From: an uncultured Oscillospiraceae bacterium
GTDB taxonomy: Bacteria > Bacillota > Clostridia > Oscillospirales > Acutalibacteraceae
Direction of reading: 5' to 3'
Assembly: GCA_949289045.1 (NCBI GenBank)
Contig: CASEMN010000001.1
Span: 62,001 to 126,000 of the forward strand
DNA length: 64,000 bases
This document shows, one piece after another, positions 53,337 to 62,199 of the stretch; within the stretch, counting starts at the first letter, position 1, and the number at the start of each line of letters is the position of its first letter. Under the pieces are notes generated by a model. That model ran no database searches and had not been told where the DNA came from. It saw only the letters and a program-made list of their open reading frames with translations. The translations under genes and the position numbers were made by a program.

Positions 53337-53435
53337 AAGTATAAACTGCCAACCTTGCGTTAACATTCTGTGTACATTACATTTACCTTACATTTTGCCT
53401 TTTACGCTTAATAGGTAAGCCATATATGATATAAT
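53337..53435. promoter_or_regulatory. Divergent promoters sharing ACATT direct repeats
   Basis: ACATT occurs at 53363, 53374, 53379 and 53390, forming two pairs each 11 bases apart, the spacing used by OmpR-type dimers. On the plus side TATAAT (53430-53435) has a poor -35. On the minus side TATACT (about 53337-53342) also has a poor -35 next to the repeats. Activation by the adjacent response regulator is inferred. Confidence 0.5.
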
Positions 53436-53455
53436 TGTTTGCGGGAGGTATAAAA

Positions 53456-54163
53456 ATGGAGAATAACTATTTGAAGCGCAAAAAAATTCTCCTTGTAGAT
53501 GACGAGGAGAAAATTCTTGAAATGGTATCGTCTTTTTTTGTACGGGAAGGTTTTGAAAATATAAAAAGTGCCTCTAGTGTTTCCGAAGGATTATGTTTAG
53601 CCAAAGAATGGAATCCTGATTTTGCCGTCTTGGATGTAATGCTACCGGATGGAGATGGATTTTTACTTTTAAAGAAAATGCGTGAATTTACAGATATTCC
53701 TGTTTTGTTTCTTACTGCAAGAGGCGAAGATGAGGATAGACTAAGAGGCCTTGGTCTAGGTGCAGATGATTATATAGTAAAGCCGTTTTTGCCCAAAGAG
53801 CTGATATTGCGTGCTGAGAATATTTTAAGAAGATATTATAAACATGAAAATCCGACTGTTCGTCTTGCAGAAAGTGTTATAGATTTCGAGAGAGCAGAAG
53901 TTGAGAAAGACGGTAAAATTTATCCTTTGACCGCTAAGGAGTTTGAGCTTTTGCAGGCTCTTTACAGAAACTCCGGTCGCATAGTGACAATCGACCAGCT
54001 TTGTGAAGCCGTGTGGGGAGAGAATCCCTATGGCTATGAAAACAGTCTTATGGCTCATATTCGCAGAATACGGGAGAAAATAGAAAAAAGTCCTTCAAAA
54101 CCGGTGTCGCTTATTACGGTAAAAGGGCTTGGATATAAACTGGTGGTGGATGACAATAAATGA
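53456..54163 (+). CDS. OmpR-family response regulator
   Basis: The ATG at 53456 follows GGGAGG; about 235 aa. Receiver: KILLVDDEEK (acidic pair), phospho-Asp in FAVLDVMLPDGDG, Thr in VLFLTARG and Lys in YIVKPFLPKE. The C-terminal winged helix is PLTAKEFELLQALYRNSGRI, with AHIRRIREKIE and VKGLGYKL. It overlaps the kinase gene by 4 bases. It probably activates the divergent ABC operon when the cell senses a peptide. Confidence 0.93.
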   Translation: MENNYLKRKKILLVDDEEKILEMVSSFFVREGFENIKSASSVSEGLCLAKEWNPDFAVLDVMLPDGDGFLLLKKMREFTDIPVLFLTARGEDEDRLRGLGLGADDYIVKPFLPKELILRAENILRRYYKHENPTVRLAESVIDFERAEVEKDGKIYPLTAKEFELLQALYRNSGRIVTIDQLCEAVWGENPYGYENSLMAHIRRIREKIEKSPSKPVSLITVKGLGYKLVVDDNK

Positions 54164-55554
54164 AAAGTACATTTAAATTGATTAAACGCTTCACCAAGGC
54201 TCTGATTTTTTCTGTAATAATATTGTTTGTATTGAATGTGGTGCTGCTGTTTTCTGTGACATATACCAGTTTGTCCAATGCAGGAGGGTGGAGTGCTGCT
54301 GATGAACTTAGCAAAGCTTTAATCCTTTCGCCGGACGGAGTCTATACACTTTCAGAAAGTGGTAAAGAAATTTTAAAAGAACGAAATGCCTGGGCAATTT
54401 TAATAGAGGATAAAACGGGAAATGTTATCTGGCACAGCGATAATTTGCCGGAGGAAATACCCATGCACTATTCGGCTGCGGAAATTTCTTATTATACACG
54501 TGGATATATTGAAGATTATCCGACTACCACAGCTTCCATGGGTGATAATCTTGTGATAATGGGTCATCCGAAAAATATGTACTGGAAGCATATGACGCCC
54601 ACTTTTGATTATCAAATGATTTCGAATATTCCAAAATATTTGCTCCTTTTTTCTGGACTTAATATTTTTGTCATTTTTTTAATTTACTTTATTTCAACTT
54701 CCGGCGTGCTACGTTCTGTAAAACCTATTGTTAATGGCATAGAAGAGCTCCCTGAGGGGCGAGATGTCTACATTAAGGAAAAGGGGCTGTTGTCAGATTT
54801 AGCAAAAGCCATTAACCGTGTGTCAGAAAAGCTTATGCGGCAGGAGAGAGAACTGAGAAAAAAAGAAGAAGCAAGGGCAAATTGGATATCCTGTGTATCG
54901 CACGATATACGCACCCCCCTTTCAATGGTTATGGGCTATGCCGGACAGCTTATGGAAGATGAATCTTTATCTAAAGAAAACAGGAAAAAGGTTACAGTTA
55001 TAAGCGAGCAAAGCGAGAAAATGAAGAATCTTATAAATGATTTAAATCTTGCTTCAAAACTTGAGTATAATATGCAGCCGTTAAATCCCAAGGATGTAAG
55101 TTTAGTTGCCGCAGCAAGACAGTGTGTTGCGAATTTTATAGATTCTGATGACGAATGCAAATATCCTGTTGAGTGGAAAATATTCGACAACATTTCACCG
55201 TGTATCATTAAAGGAGATAAAAACCTTATTTGTCGTGCAATCAACAATGTGCTTAACAATTCAAGGTGTCATAATCCGGACGGCTGCAATATATCGGTAG
55301 AAGTAAAGGAAAAAGAAAATGAGTATATGATAGTTATTGAGGATGACGGAGTAGGAGTTACAGATGAACAGCTTACAAAACTTCGCAATACACCTCACTA
55401 TATGCTCAGTGATGGTGGAACAACTCAGCTTCGTCATGGTTTGGGTTTACTTATAGTGCAGCAGGTTGCGGAAGTACACAACGGAAAAGTGTGTTTTGAT
55501 CATGGCGAAAAAGGAGGATTCCTTGTAACACTTTTATTTAGAAAAACTAAATAG
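54160..55554 (+). CDS. Sensor histidine kinase
   Basis: Protein of 464 aa. Two helices, about 11-35 and 165-185, flank an extracytoplasmic domain of about 130 residues. HAMP-like linker, then H-box VSHDIRTPLSMVMGYAGQL, N-box NVLNNSRCHN, G1 EDDGVGVT and G2 RHGLGLLIVQ. The ligand is unknown; context suggests a cell-envelope-acting peptide. Paired with the upstream regulator. Confidence 0.93.
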   Translation: MKSTFKLIKRFTKALIFSVIILFVLNVVLLFSVTYTSLSNAGGWSAADELSKALILSPDGVYTLSESGKEILKERNAWAILIEDKTGNVIWHSDNLPEEIPMHYSAAEISYYTRGYIEDYPTTTASMGDNLVIMGHPKNMYWKHMTPTFDYQMISNIPKYLLLFSGLNIFVIFLIYFISTSGVLRSVKPIVNGIEELPEGRDVYIKEKGLLSDLAKAINRVSEKLMRQERELRKKEEARANWISCVSHDIRTPLSMVMGYAGQLMEDESLSKENRKKVTVISEQSEKMKNLINDLNLASKLEYNMQPLNPKDVSLVAAARQCVANFIDSDDECKYPVEWKIFDNISPCIIKGDKNLICRAINNVLNNSRCHNPDGCNISVEVKEKENEYMIVIEDDGVGVTDEQLTKLRNTPHYMLSDGGTTQLRHGLGLLIVQQVAEVHNGKVCFDHGEKGGFLVTLLFRKTK

Positions 55555-55557
55555 AAA

Positions 55558-55603
55558 TAAAAACATCCGCCTAAAGAATTTAGCTTTAAGCGGATGTTTT
55601 TTA
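55558..55603. terminator. Bidirectional terminator between the kinase and M20 genes
   Basis: AAAAACATCCGC...CTAAAG / CTTTAAGCGGATGTTTTT stem, T tails on both strands. Confidence 0.88.
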
Positions 55604-55631
55604 GTTTGGAAGATTAATTGTGATATAAGTA

Positions 55632-57032
55632 TTACATCATATTAAGACCGGTAATATATTTTTTATAAAAGTTTACACATTCTCCTATAGATGAAATATC
55701 AAGATTTTCGTTGTCGCTGTGTACCGTTGCAAACTGTTCTTTTGAAAGACTTATAGGCGCAAAACGGTAAATATTATCTGCTACATCGCTTAATCTGCGG
55801 GCGTCAGTGCCTGCTGTAAGAAGATAGGGGGCAACAACCACAGAGGGAAAAATTTCGTTAATGACACTGCGAAGATAATCAAAGGATGCACATTTAAAAT
55901 CAGCAGGTCTGCAATAATCTGAGCTTTCAAGTTCAACGGTGATTCCGTATTTCTCAGCAGCTTTTCTGAATGTTTCTACGTCCCTTTCGAGATCATCTTC
56001 TCTTACGCAGCGGAAGAAAGCAGTAGCCTGAACTTCTTTTGACTGAAAATGATCCTTGCCGTCAACGGTATCAATTTTGTTAAAGGATACTGTTGTACCA
56101 AGCATGGCTCCTACCTGAGCGTTTACTTTAGGCAGAATTCCGAGCATGGGCTTACGGAAAAACTTCCAGCTTGTAAATATGCATCTGAGGGGATAGCTCA
56201 TGTAAGGCATAGTTTCGAGAAAGGTAGCTTCAACCTCAGGATAGAAACGTCTTATGTATTTGATGTTTTCGGCTTCGCATATAAACTGGCTCATCCTTAC
56301 AATGGGGTTATCGCTTTTGCAGGTAAGGCCTGAATGACCTCCGTCTGCTTTTGTGTCTTTTCTTGCAGTGCAGCGGTAAGCGTGCCTTCCTTTTTCATGA
56401 ACGGCTATCATAGCGCAGCGACGTTTGACTGTGGGCACCATTCCATCCACAATAGCTCCGCCTTCATCGAGAACTGTTTCAAAATGTATTTTGTTTGTTT
56501 TGAAATATTCCAGTGCATTGAGCATACCATCTCCACTGGTCTCCTCATTGGCAGAGGAGGCTATGTATACGTTGCAAGGGAATTCTACGTTTTCGCTTAG
56601 AAGCTCTTCAACAGCCTGCATTTCGGCAAAAAGGGGAGTTTTAGTGTCTACTGTGCCTCGTCCGAACATTTTGCCATCGTGTATTTCTGCACCGAATGGA
56701 GGATATTTCCAGTTTTCCGAAGCATCAACCACATCGTGGTGACTCATAATGAGAATGTTTTTATCGCTTTTGCCCTCTATTTTAAAGAGAAGGCACCGTT
56801 CGAGTGGTATCTTTCTGCCTTCTTTATGGAGAAGGGGAAACTCCTGCTCAATAATTTCATAAAATTTTTTATATTGGGTATCGTTTCTACCATCTTCTTT
56901 ATATACTGTTTGGCAGCCAATCATTTTCTGAAGCTTCTGTATGTATTCCTGCAAATGAGCACTGTCTGCACCTACATTGGGTTTGTCGGTTGCTGTCCTT
57001 TTTTTAGTCGCTGTTATTGCTTTTATTAACAT
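55632..57032 (-). CDS. M20-family metallopeptidase, carboxypeptidase S/PM20D1-like
   Basis: Protein of 466 aa. Zinc motifs: LIMSHHDVVDA (HxD), GRGTVDTKTPLFA (bridging Asp), SANEETSGDG (catalytic Glu pair), VLDEGGAI and, near the C-terminus, TDARRLSDVADNIYRFAP with HSDNENL. Length and WKYPPFGAEI place it in the CPS1/PM20D1-like branch rather than ArgE or PepT. It would hydrolyse peptides or N-acyl amino acids. No signal peptide. GGAGG 6 bases before the ATG. First ORF before it on the strand is the GPH transporter, 36 bases upstream, so the three minus-strand genes may form an operon. Confidence 0.88.
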   Translation of the reverse strand: MLIKAITATKKRTATDKPNVGADSAHLQEYIQKLQKMIGCQTVYKEDGRNDTQYKKFYEIIEQEFPLLHKEGRKIPLERCLLFKIEGKSDKNILIMSHHDVVDASENWKYPPFGAEIHDGKMFGRGTVDTKTPLFAEMQAVEELLSENVEFPCNVYIASSANEETSGDGMLNALEYFKTNKIHFETVLDEGGAIVDGMVPTVKRRCAMIAVHEKGRHAYRCTARKDTKADGGHSGLTCKSDNPIVRMSQFICEAENIKYIRRFYPEVEATFLETMPYMSYPLRCIFTSWKFFRKPMLGILPKVNAQVGAMLGTTVSFNKIDTVDGKDHFQSKEVQATAFFRCVREDDLERDVETFRKAAEKYGITVELESSDYCRPADFKCASFDYLRSVINEIFPSVVVAPYLLTAGTDARRLSDVADNIYRFAPISLSKEQFATVHSDNENLDISSIGECVNFYKKYITGLNMM

Positions 57033-57068
57033 AATGAACCTCCGTTGCAGTATTAGTTATAATCCTTG

Positions 57069-58478
57069 TCAATTTTTGTCGTCAGACTTCTCCTGTCTGT
57101 ATTTTTTGATAATGCTCATAACCTTTTTATCATTGTACATTAAGAAGAATATTGCGGATACAAGGCTGAAACCGGAGGCAAATAATCCGGTTAATTTTAT
57201 ACCCTCTAATGTAACAGTTTCGCCGGGGGCTGCACCGATTGCAAGCACACTGGAAACTATCACCATTGCAACGGCATATCCGATTTTTTCTATGAACGAC
57301 TTGGAAGCGGAGAAAATACCTTCTCTGTTGACTCCGTTCTGAAGGCTATCAGCCTGAATGATATCCGATACAACAGCCTGAGGTAAAACATTGATTGCGG
57401 CAAAAGGATATGCAACTGCTATACCCATTAAAATGCCAAGCAGAAGTTCCCGTCCGGGCATCAGGCTCGCAATGCTGTCGCCAAAGTAAATAAGGAAAAA
57501 CAGTACTGTAAACATAAAAGAAGCGATTATCAAAAGTATTCGCTTGTTGTATTTTCTGCTTATATGAAGTATGAGGGGGAAACAGGCAATTGCGGTTACA
57601 ATGGCGGCGAGCATTACAAGAAATGCCTGAGATTCCGGTATGTGTATAAGGTCAACAATATAATAAATCATGGTTGTCTGGAAGAAAGCCATTGATATGT
57701 AGCTTGCAAGATCTCCTACAGTGAATATGACAAAGTTCTTGTTTTTGAAAACTGATTTGAAAGACTGGATAAAGGGGTCTGAGGGTATACTTGTATGCTG
57801 TAAATACTTCTTTTCGTTAAATGCAAATGCACTTGCAAGAAGGCATATAAGTCCTACAACGGCGAAAATCAGGAACACAACTCTCCAAGACCAAAGTGGG
57901 GAAAGACCTGCATTTTTGAAAAGACTTACAAACAGTGTGGCTGCGTACATTACGGCGCTGGAGCCCATAAAGAAAACCGTGCTTATAGCGTAATATCCTA
58001 CACGGGTTTTGGGGTCGGGGATTATCTCCGGAATAAGGGCACGCTGCGGAATGAAATACAATGTATAGGCAACGTAATACATAACTATGAAAAATCCTAC
58101 CCAAACAGCGTTCCATGCGCTTCCGGCAGCAAATGGAGCAAAGAAAATCATAAGTACACAAACAGCATAGGGAATAGCAGAAACTCTCATAAACGGCATA
58201 CGCCTGCCCCATTTGCTTGTGCATTTGTCGGACCAGTCAGCAACAAGGGGATCAGTAACAGCATCTACAACTTTACTTACGCCGGTAATAAGAGCCATGA
58301 TTGTAATAAATCCAAGAAGCTTGTTTGACGGAAGCAAATTTGGAAGACCCGATGCCGATGTGGGCTGATAAAAATAAAGCAGGTAGTTGCCTATCATACC
58401 ATTGAATAAACCTTTCGCAATATCTGCAAGGAAGAACTGAATAACCTTGCCTCTGGGTAAGACTTTATTTTCACTCAT
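57069..58478 (-). CDS. GPH-family (MFS) sugar/cation symporter
   Basis: Protein of 469 aa with about 12 helices. Glycoside-pentoside-hexuronide family features: GMIGNYLLYFY, TDPLVADWSDKCTSKWGRRM after helix 2, FIPQRALIPEI and, mid-protein, DIIQADSLQNGVNREGIF. Members import glycosides with H+ or Na+, though many gut homologues have unknown substrates. It overlaps the upstream ATC-hydrolase-like gene by 8 bases and lies just before the M20 peptidase, so the imported compound may be an amide rather than a sugar. Confidence 0.87.
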   Translation of the reverse strand: MSENKVLPRGKVIQFFLADIAKGLFNGMIGNYLLYFYQPTSASGLPNLLPSNKLLGFITIMALITGVSKVVDAVTDPLVADWSDKCTSKWGRRMPFMRVSAIPYAVCVLMIFFAPFAAGSAWNAVWVGFFIVMYYVAYTLYFIPQRALIPEIIPDPKTRVGYYAISTVFFMGSSAVMYAATLFVSLFKNAGLSPLWSWRVVFLIFAVVGLICLLASAFAFNEKKYLQHTSIPSDPFIQSFKSVFKNKNFVIFTVGDLASYISMAFFQTTMIYYIVDLIHIPESQAFLVMLAAIVTAIACFPLILHISRKYNKRILLIIASFMFTVLFFLIYFGDSIASLMPGRELLLGILMGIAVAYPFAAINVLPQAVVSDIIQADSLQNGVNREGIFSASKSFIEKIGYAVAMVIVSSVLAIGAAPGETVTLEGIKLTGLFASGFSLVSAIFFLMYNDKKVMSIIKKYRQEKSDDKN

Positions 58479-59001
58479 TGTTTACCTCCATCTCCGTGTT
58501 TTCGTCACGGACAAATCTTATTTTGCAGCAGTCACAGCCTTCGGCAATGGTCTGTTCAAGGTTGAGCTTTCCGCCGAACTGAGAAATTATGCCTCTGTCA
58601 CCACACATAGCGCAGTCACATAGCTTTTTAATTTTTTCGTCATCGTAGCCCATTTTTTGCCACGCCTTTACAAGAGGACAGTAATAAAAATCAATTGAAA
58701 GCTTATCGGGAGTGCTCTCGATTATATTCATTTCAAAAACTTTACGGGCAAAATATCCGAAAAGATTTTTCTTTAAAACACGAAAATCCTTTGAGCCACC
58801 TGAGAGCTTTTTACCCTGTATGCATCCGCAGCGCCTTATGGCGTCACCTGCATACTCTTCCATAGGAAGACCGTGCTTTTCCGCTTCGTCAGACAAAACT
58901 GCCAGCCACATCGCACGATGTTCAAGCTGTTCCCTTATTCTGCCGAAGGCATAGCGGCTAAGTGGATCCTTTAATCCGGTTTCGTTTTTGATTTTACTCA
59001 T
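58471..59001 (-). CDS. L-2-amino-thiazoline-4-carboxylic acid hydrolase family protein
   Basis: Protein of 176 aa. Cys-rich C-terminal half with FYYCPLVKAWQKMGYDDEKI, LCDCAMCGDRG and EGCDCCKIRFVR, the pattern of the ATC-hydrolase-like family. The founding activity opens a thiazoline ring toward cysteine; most homologues are uncharacterised, so activity here is not assumed. First gene of the minus-strand run with the GPH transporter and M20 peptidase. Start ATG with GAGGGATTG-type RBS. Confidence 0.72.
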   Translation of the reverse strand: MSKIKNETGLKDPLSRYAFGRIREQLEHRAMWLAVLSDEAEKHGLPMEEYAGDAIRRCGCIQGKKLSGGSKDFRVLKKNLFGYFARKVFEMNIIESTPDKLSIDFYYCPLVKAWQKMGYDDEKIKKLCDCAMCGDRGIISQFGGKLNLEQTIAEGCDCCKIRFVRDENTEMEVNNE

Positions 59002-59537
59002 AACAATCCCTCTCTTTTACGCTTTAATTATTTAAAAATAGAAAAAACGTATTTTTTGTATTGTACATTTTTATGATGTGAAAATCAATTATTTTTGCAA
59101 AATTAACTATTTTTTCGATATTTAAAGGCAAAAAAACAATAAAATATACAATTGATTACAAAAAACTTTGATACTTTCCACATATGAAAATAGTTATTAT
59201 CAAATAGTAATCAGATATATTGATTTTCAAATATTTACGCAAAATAAAATTACTGCGTAAGTTTATCTTAAATGAAGTCTTTTGCAGTACAAATTTAATC
59301 TATTTAATAAATATATTCACAGCCTTAGTTTATTTTGATTTTGTTTTACCAATTAAGTTAAATGAAAATGGTTGCTGAAAATATGAGTAGAAGAATTTAG
59401 GTACTGTTAAAAGATTTAATTTACAAATACTACGATTCTGCAATTCTATGGTAAAATGTACATACATCTATATAGTCATTTACAACAATATTATATATAT
59501 CAAGTTTGTTATTTTGTTAACATTGCACTCTTTTTCG
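59002..59537. other. AT-rich intergenic region with no visible genes
   Basis: About 535 bases of very AT-rich sequence between divergent operons. No ORF with an RBS, no tRNA, no strong hairpin, and no Moco/Tuco-like riboswitch elements were seen. Promoters for the minus-strand operon presumably lie near its left end. Confidence 0.6.
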
Positions 59538-59566
59538 TTGACTTTTTCCATTTGAATTGATATACT
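59538..59566 (+). promoter_or_regulatory. Promoter of the aldehyde oxidoreductase operon
   Basis: TTGACT, 17-base spacer, TATACT, 34 bases before the ferredoxin start. Confidence 0.7.
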
Positions 59567-59600
59567 AAATAAAAAGTTATTTCTTTGGGAGGGAGTGTTT

Positions 59601-60026
59601 ATGGCATACCGCATAAATGATTTATGTATAGGCTGTACCCTTTGTGCACGTAATTGTCCTGTGGGGGCAGTTACCGGCGCAGTAAAGCAAAAGCATAAAA
59701 TCGAAGAAAAGCGCTGTGTAGAGTGCAGCGTATGTGCAAATGTCTGTGCTAAGGGCGCAATTGAAAAGCCTGACGGAACGGCGGCGGAAAAGCTTCCAAA
59801 AGATAAGTGGAGAAAACCGGTAATTAATACTGCAAGGTGCAGCGCCTGTTCCATGTGCGTAATTGCCTGCGGGTTCTCCTGCCTTGAAATCTCATATCCC
59901 ACAAAGCCGGGAGATCTCAATGTGTTCGCTGTGCTTGTAAAGCCGGAAAAATGCGTCGGATGCAGTCTTTGCGAACAGGCCTGTCCCTTAGGAGCAATAA
60001 CAATGAAAGAGGGTGGAGCAAAATGA
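59601..60026 (+). CDS. Polyferredoxin with four [4Fe-4S] motifs, AOR partner
   Basis: The ATG at 59601 follows GGGAGGGAG; 141 aa. Four Cys motifs: CIGCTLCARNCP, CVECSVCANVCA, CSACSMCVIACG and CVGCSLCEQACP, so up to four clusters. It overlaps the AOR start by 4 bases. It probably accepts electrons from the tungsten enzyme and passes them to ferredoxin or a larger complex. Similar small subunits accompany gut-bacterial tungsten oxidoreductases. Confidence 0.9.
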   Translation: MAYRINDLCIGCTLCARNCPVGAVTGAVKQKHKIEEKRCVECSVCANVCAKGAIEKPDGTAAEKLPKDKWRKPVINTARCSACSMCVIACGFSCLEISYPTKPGDLNVFAVLVKPEKCVGCSLCEQACPLGAITMKEGGAK

Positions 60027-61927
60027 TTCTGCCTGTATATGCAAAAATAAATCTTGAAACCGGAAAGTGGGAGAAATATCCAATTTCCCAGGAGCTTTTT
60101 TCAAAATATCTTGGAGGAAAATCTCTCGGAGCAAGGCTGCTTACAGATTTGACAAAACCAGGACTTGATTGTTTTGACCCGGAAGCGGTGCTTATTGTAA
60201 ATACCGGTCCCATGAACGGAACAGGAGCTCCAAGTTCAGGACGCTTTAATATGACCTTTAAAAATGTACTTACGGGAGGTATCGCCTCTTCAAACTGCGG
60301 CGGTACATTCGGTATGCTCCTTAAAAAAGCGGGATTTGATGGACTTATTATAACGGGCAAGGCTTCGGAACTTAGCAAGATAATAATAGAGGACGGCGAA
60401 ATACGCATTGAAAAATGTCCTGAGCTTGCGGGACTTAATACTGAAGAAGTTCAGGAGAAGCTGCCAAAGAGATATGGAAAACTGGTTATAGGTCCTGCGG
60501 GAGAAAATCTTGTAAGATACGCCCTTGCTGCCAGCGGTGAGCGTGTTGCGGGACGATGTGGAGCCGGCGCAGTAATGGGAAGCAAAAATTTAAAAGCCAT
60601 AATAGCTTTCGGAACAAAGAATGTGGAAAAATATAATCCCGAAGGCTTTGCGAAGCATACAAAAAAATGGGTTGACGCTCTTAAAAAGCATCCTATGACG
60701 GGTAGCGGACTGCCGAAATACGGTTCTGCGGGACTTCTTTCAAAGGCCAATGCCTCCAGTGCACTTCCCACACATAATTTCAGCAAGGGACAATATGAGC
60801 ACGCTCATGATATAAGTGGAGAAACTCTTGCAGAGACAAAGCTTGTCAGAAACGGCGGCTGTGTAAGCTGTCCCATACGCTGTGAGAGAAGAGTAAAAGT
60901 GGACGGCAAAGAGGTAAAGGGTCCTGAATATGAAACCCTCTGCCTTTTCGGTTCAAATATAGATAGCAATGATCTTGATTTGATAAATCAGATAAATTAC
61001 GATGCCGACGTTTTGGGAATGGATACAATTTCCCTTGGCGGAACAATAGCTTTTGCCATGGAGCTTCAGGAAAAGGGATTGGCTGATTTCGGACTTAAAT
61101 TCGGCTGTGTTGAGGATTTACGAAAGGCTATCAGCGATATAGCATATCGTCGTGGCAAAGCGGGAGAACTTGCTGAGGGAAGCAAGAGACTGAGCGAAAA
61201 ATACGGCGGAAAGGAATTTGCAATTCACTCAAAGGGCTTGGAGCTTGCCGCCTATGAGCCGAGAAGAAGCACAGGTATGGGACTCGGATACGCTACCTCT
61301 AACCGTGGCGGCTGTCACCTTAACGGCGGATATCTTGCCCTTATGGAGTCGGTGGGAGTAGTCAGCATGGACGCTCAGACTCCTAAAGGAAAGCCTGAGC
61401 TTACAGTCTTTTTCCAAAACGCTATGGAAGCGTGTTCGGCAGCGGGCTTTTGTCTTTTCACAATGCAGGCAATTGTGCCGCCGCTGATTTTTAAGTTTGG
61501 CTCAGCGAGCTTTATAAGCCGTGCTTTCGGTAAGGCTTTGCTCCTGGCACGTCCTGTTCTCGGTAAAGTGTGGAATTTGATGCCATGGATTCTCCCCGTA
61601 AATATGATGCTTATGCCTCACAGTGAATCTATAAAGCTTGCAACGGGGATACCTATGACAATGGGTAAATTCGTCACCGTAGGCGAGAGAGGATACAATA
61701 CCGAAAGACTCTATAATCTTCGTGAGGGACTTACCTGTGAAGACGATTCTCTTCCCGATCGTCTTACAAAAGTTCAGCAGGACCCGAAACGAAAGGATAC
61801 GGTTGTAGATTTAAAAACCATGCTTCCAGTTTATTACAAGGTCAGAGGCTGGGATTCAAAGGGTGTACCCACAGCTAAAAGGCTTAAGAAGCTTGGAATT
61901 CCGGTTCCGGAGAGAAAGGAGGGATAA
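60023..61927 (+). CDS. Aldehyde:ferredoxin oxidoreductase family enzyme, tungsten type
   Basis: The ATG at 60023 (ATGA overlap) is preferred, giving 634 aa, normal for the family. N-terminal AOR domain: YLGGKSLGARLLTDLTKPG, NTGPMNGTGAPSSGRFNMTF, SNCGGTFGMLLKKAGFDGLI, GPAGENLVRYA and AGRCGAGAVMGSKNLKAI. [4Fe-4S] ligands: GGCVSCPIRCERR plus a later Cys in TLCLFGSN. The tungstopterin region has STGMGLGYATSNRGGCHLNG. It oxidises aldehydes to acids with reduction of ferredoxin; the substrate is not identifiable. Next to MoaD/ThiF-like and tungstate-transport genes, supporting W over Mo. Confidence 0.93.
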   Translation: MILPVYAKINLETGKWEKYPISQELFSKYLGGKSLGARLLTDLTKPGLDCFDPEAVLIVNTGPMNGTGAPSSGRFNMTFKNVLTGGIASSNCGGTFGMLLKKAGFDGLIITGKASELSKIIIEDGEIRIEKCPELAGLNTEEVQEKLPKRYGKLVIGPAGENLVRYALAASGERVAGRCGAGAVMGSKNLKAIIAFGTKNVEKYNPEGFAKHTKKWVDALKKHPMTGSGLPKYGSAGLLSKANASSALPTHNFSKGQYEHAHDISGETLAETKLVRNGGCVSCPIRCERRVKVDGKEVKGPEYETLCLFGSNIDSNDLDLINQINYDADVLGMDTISLGGTIAFAMELQEKGLADFGLKFGCVEDLRKAISDIAYRRGKAGELAEGSKRLSEKYGGKEFAIHSKGLELAAYEPRRSTGMGLGYATSNRGGCHLNGGYLALMESVGVVSMDAQTPKGKPELTVFFQNAMEACSAAGFCLFTMQAIVPPLIFKFGSASFISRAFGKALLLARPVLGKVWNLMPWILPVNMMLMPHSESIKLATGIPMTMGKFVTVGERGYNTERLYNLREGLTCEDDSLPDRLTKVQQDPKRKDTVVDLKTMLPVYYKVRGWDSKGVPTAKRLKKLGIPVPERKEG

Positions 61928-61932
61928 ATTCC

Positions 61933-62181
61933 ATGGCTACGGTACGTTATTACGGTGAGCTGGCCGCAAAAATGGGAATAAAGGAAGAAAACTATCCTGG
62001 ATCAACAGTATCCCAGGTGCTTTCAAAGATAAAAAAAGCCCACGGTTCAGAGCTGTACCATGAGGCGAAGCGGTGCCATATAATTGTTGACCACTGCAAT
62101 GCAGGCAGTGAGAAAGGCTTTCGCACTGCTGTGGGAGAAAACAGCGTTGTGGAATTTGTTCCTGTCTGCGGCGGAGGTTAA
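61933..62181 (+). CDS. MoaD/ThiS-like sulfur carrier
   Basis: Ubiquitin-like protein of 82 aa ending in GG, the activated C-terminus of MoaD (ENSVVEFVPVCGGG). Start MATVRYYGELAAKMG is MoaD-like. It lies 5 bases after the AOR gene and 18 bases before the ThiF-like activating enzyme. It probably donates sulfur in making the dithiolene of the pterin cofactor for the AOR. Confidence 0.88.
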   Translation: MATVRYYGELAAKMGIKEENYPGSTVSQVLSKIKKAHGSELYHEAKRCHIIVDHCNAGSEKGFRTAVGENSVVEFVPVCGGG

Positions 62182-62199
62182 AAGGGAGGAAGCCCGTAA

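Noticed and set aside
59002..59600. Moco/Tuco riboswitch before the tungsten operon
   Set aside because: The stretch is uniformly AT-rich, with no GC-rich helices of the kind that riboswitch needs.
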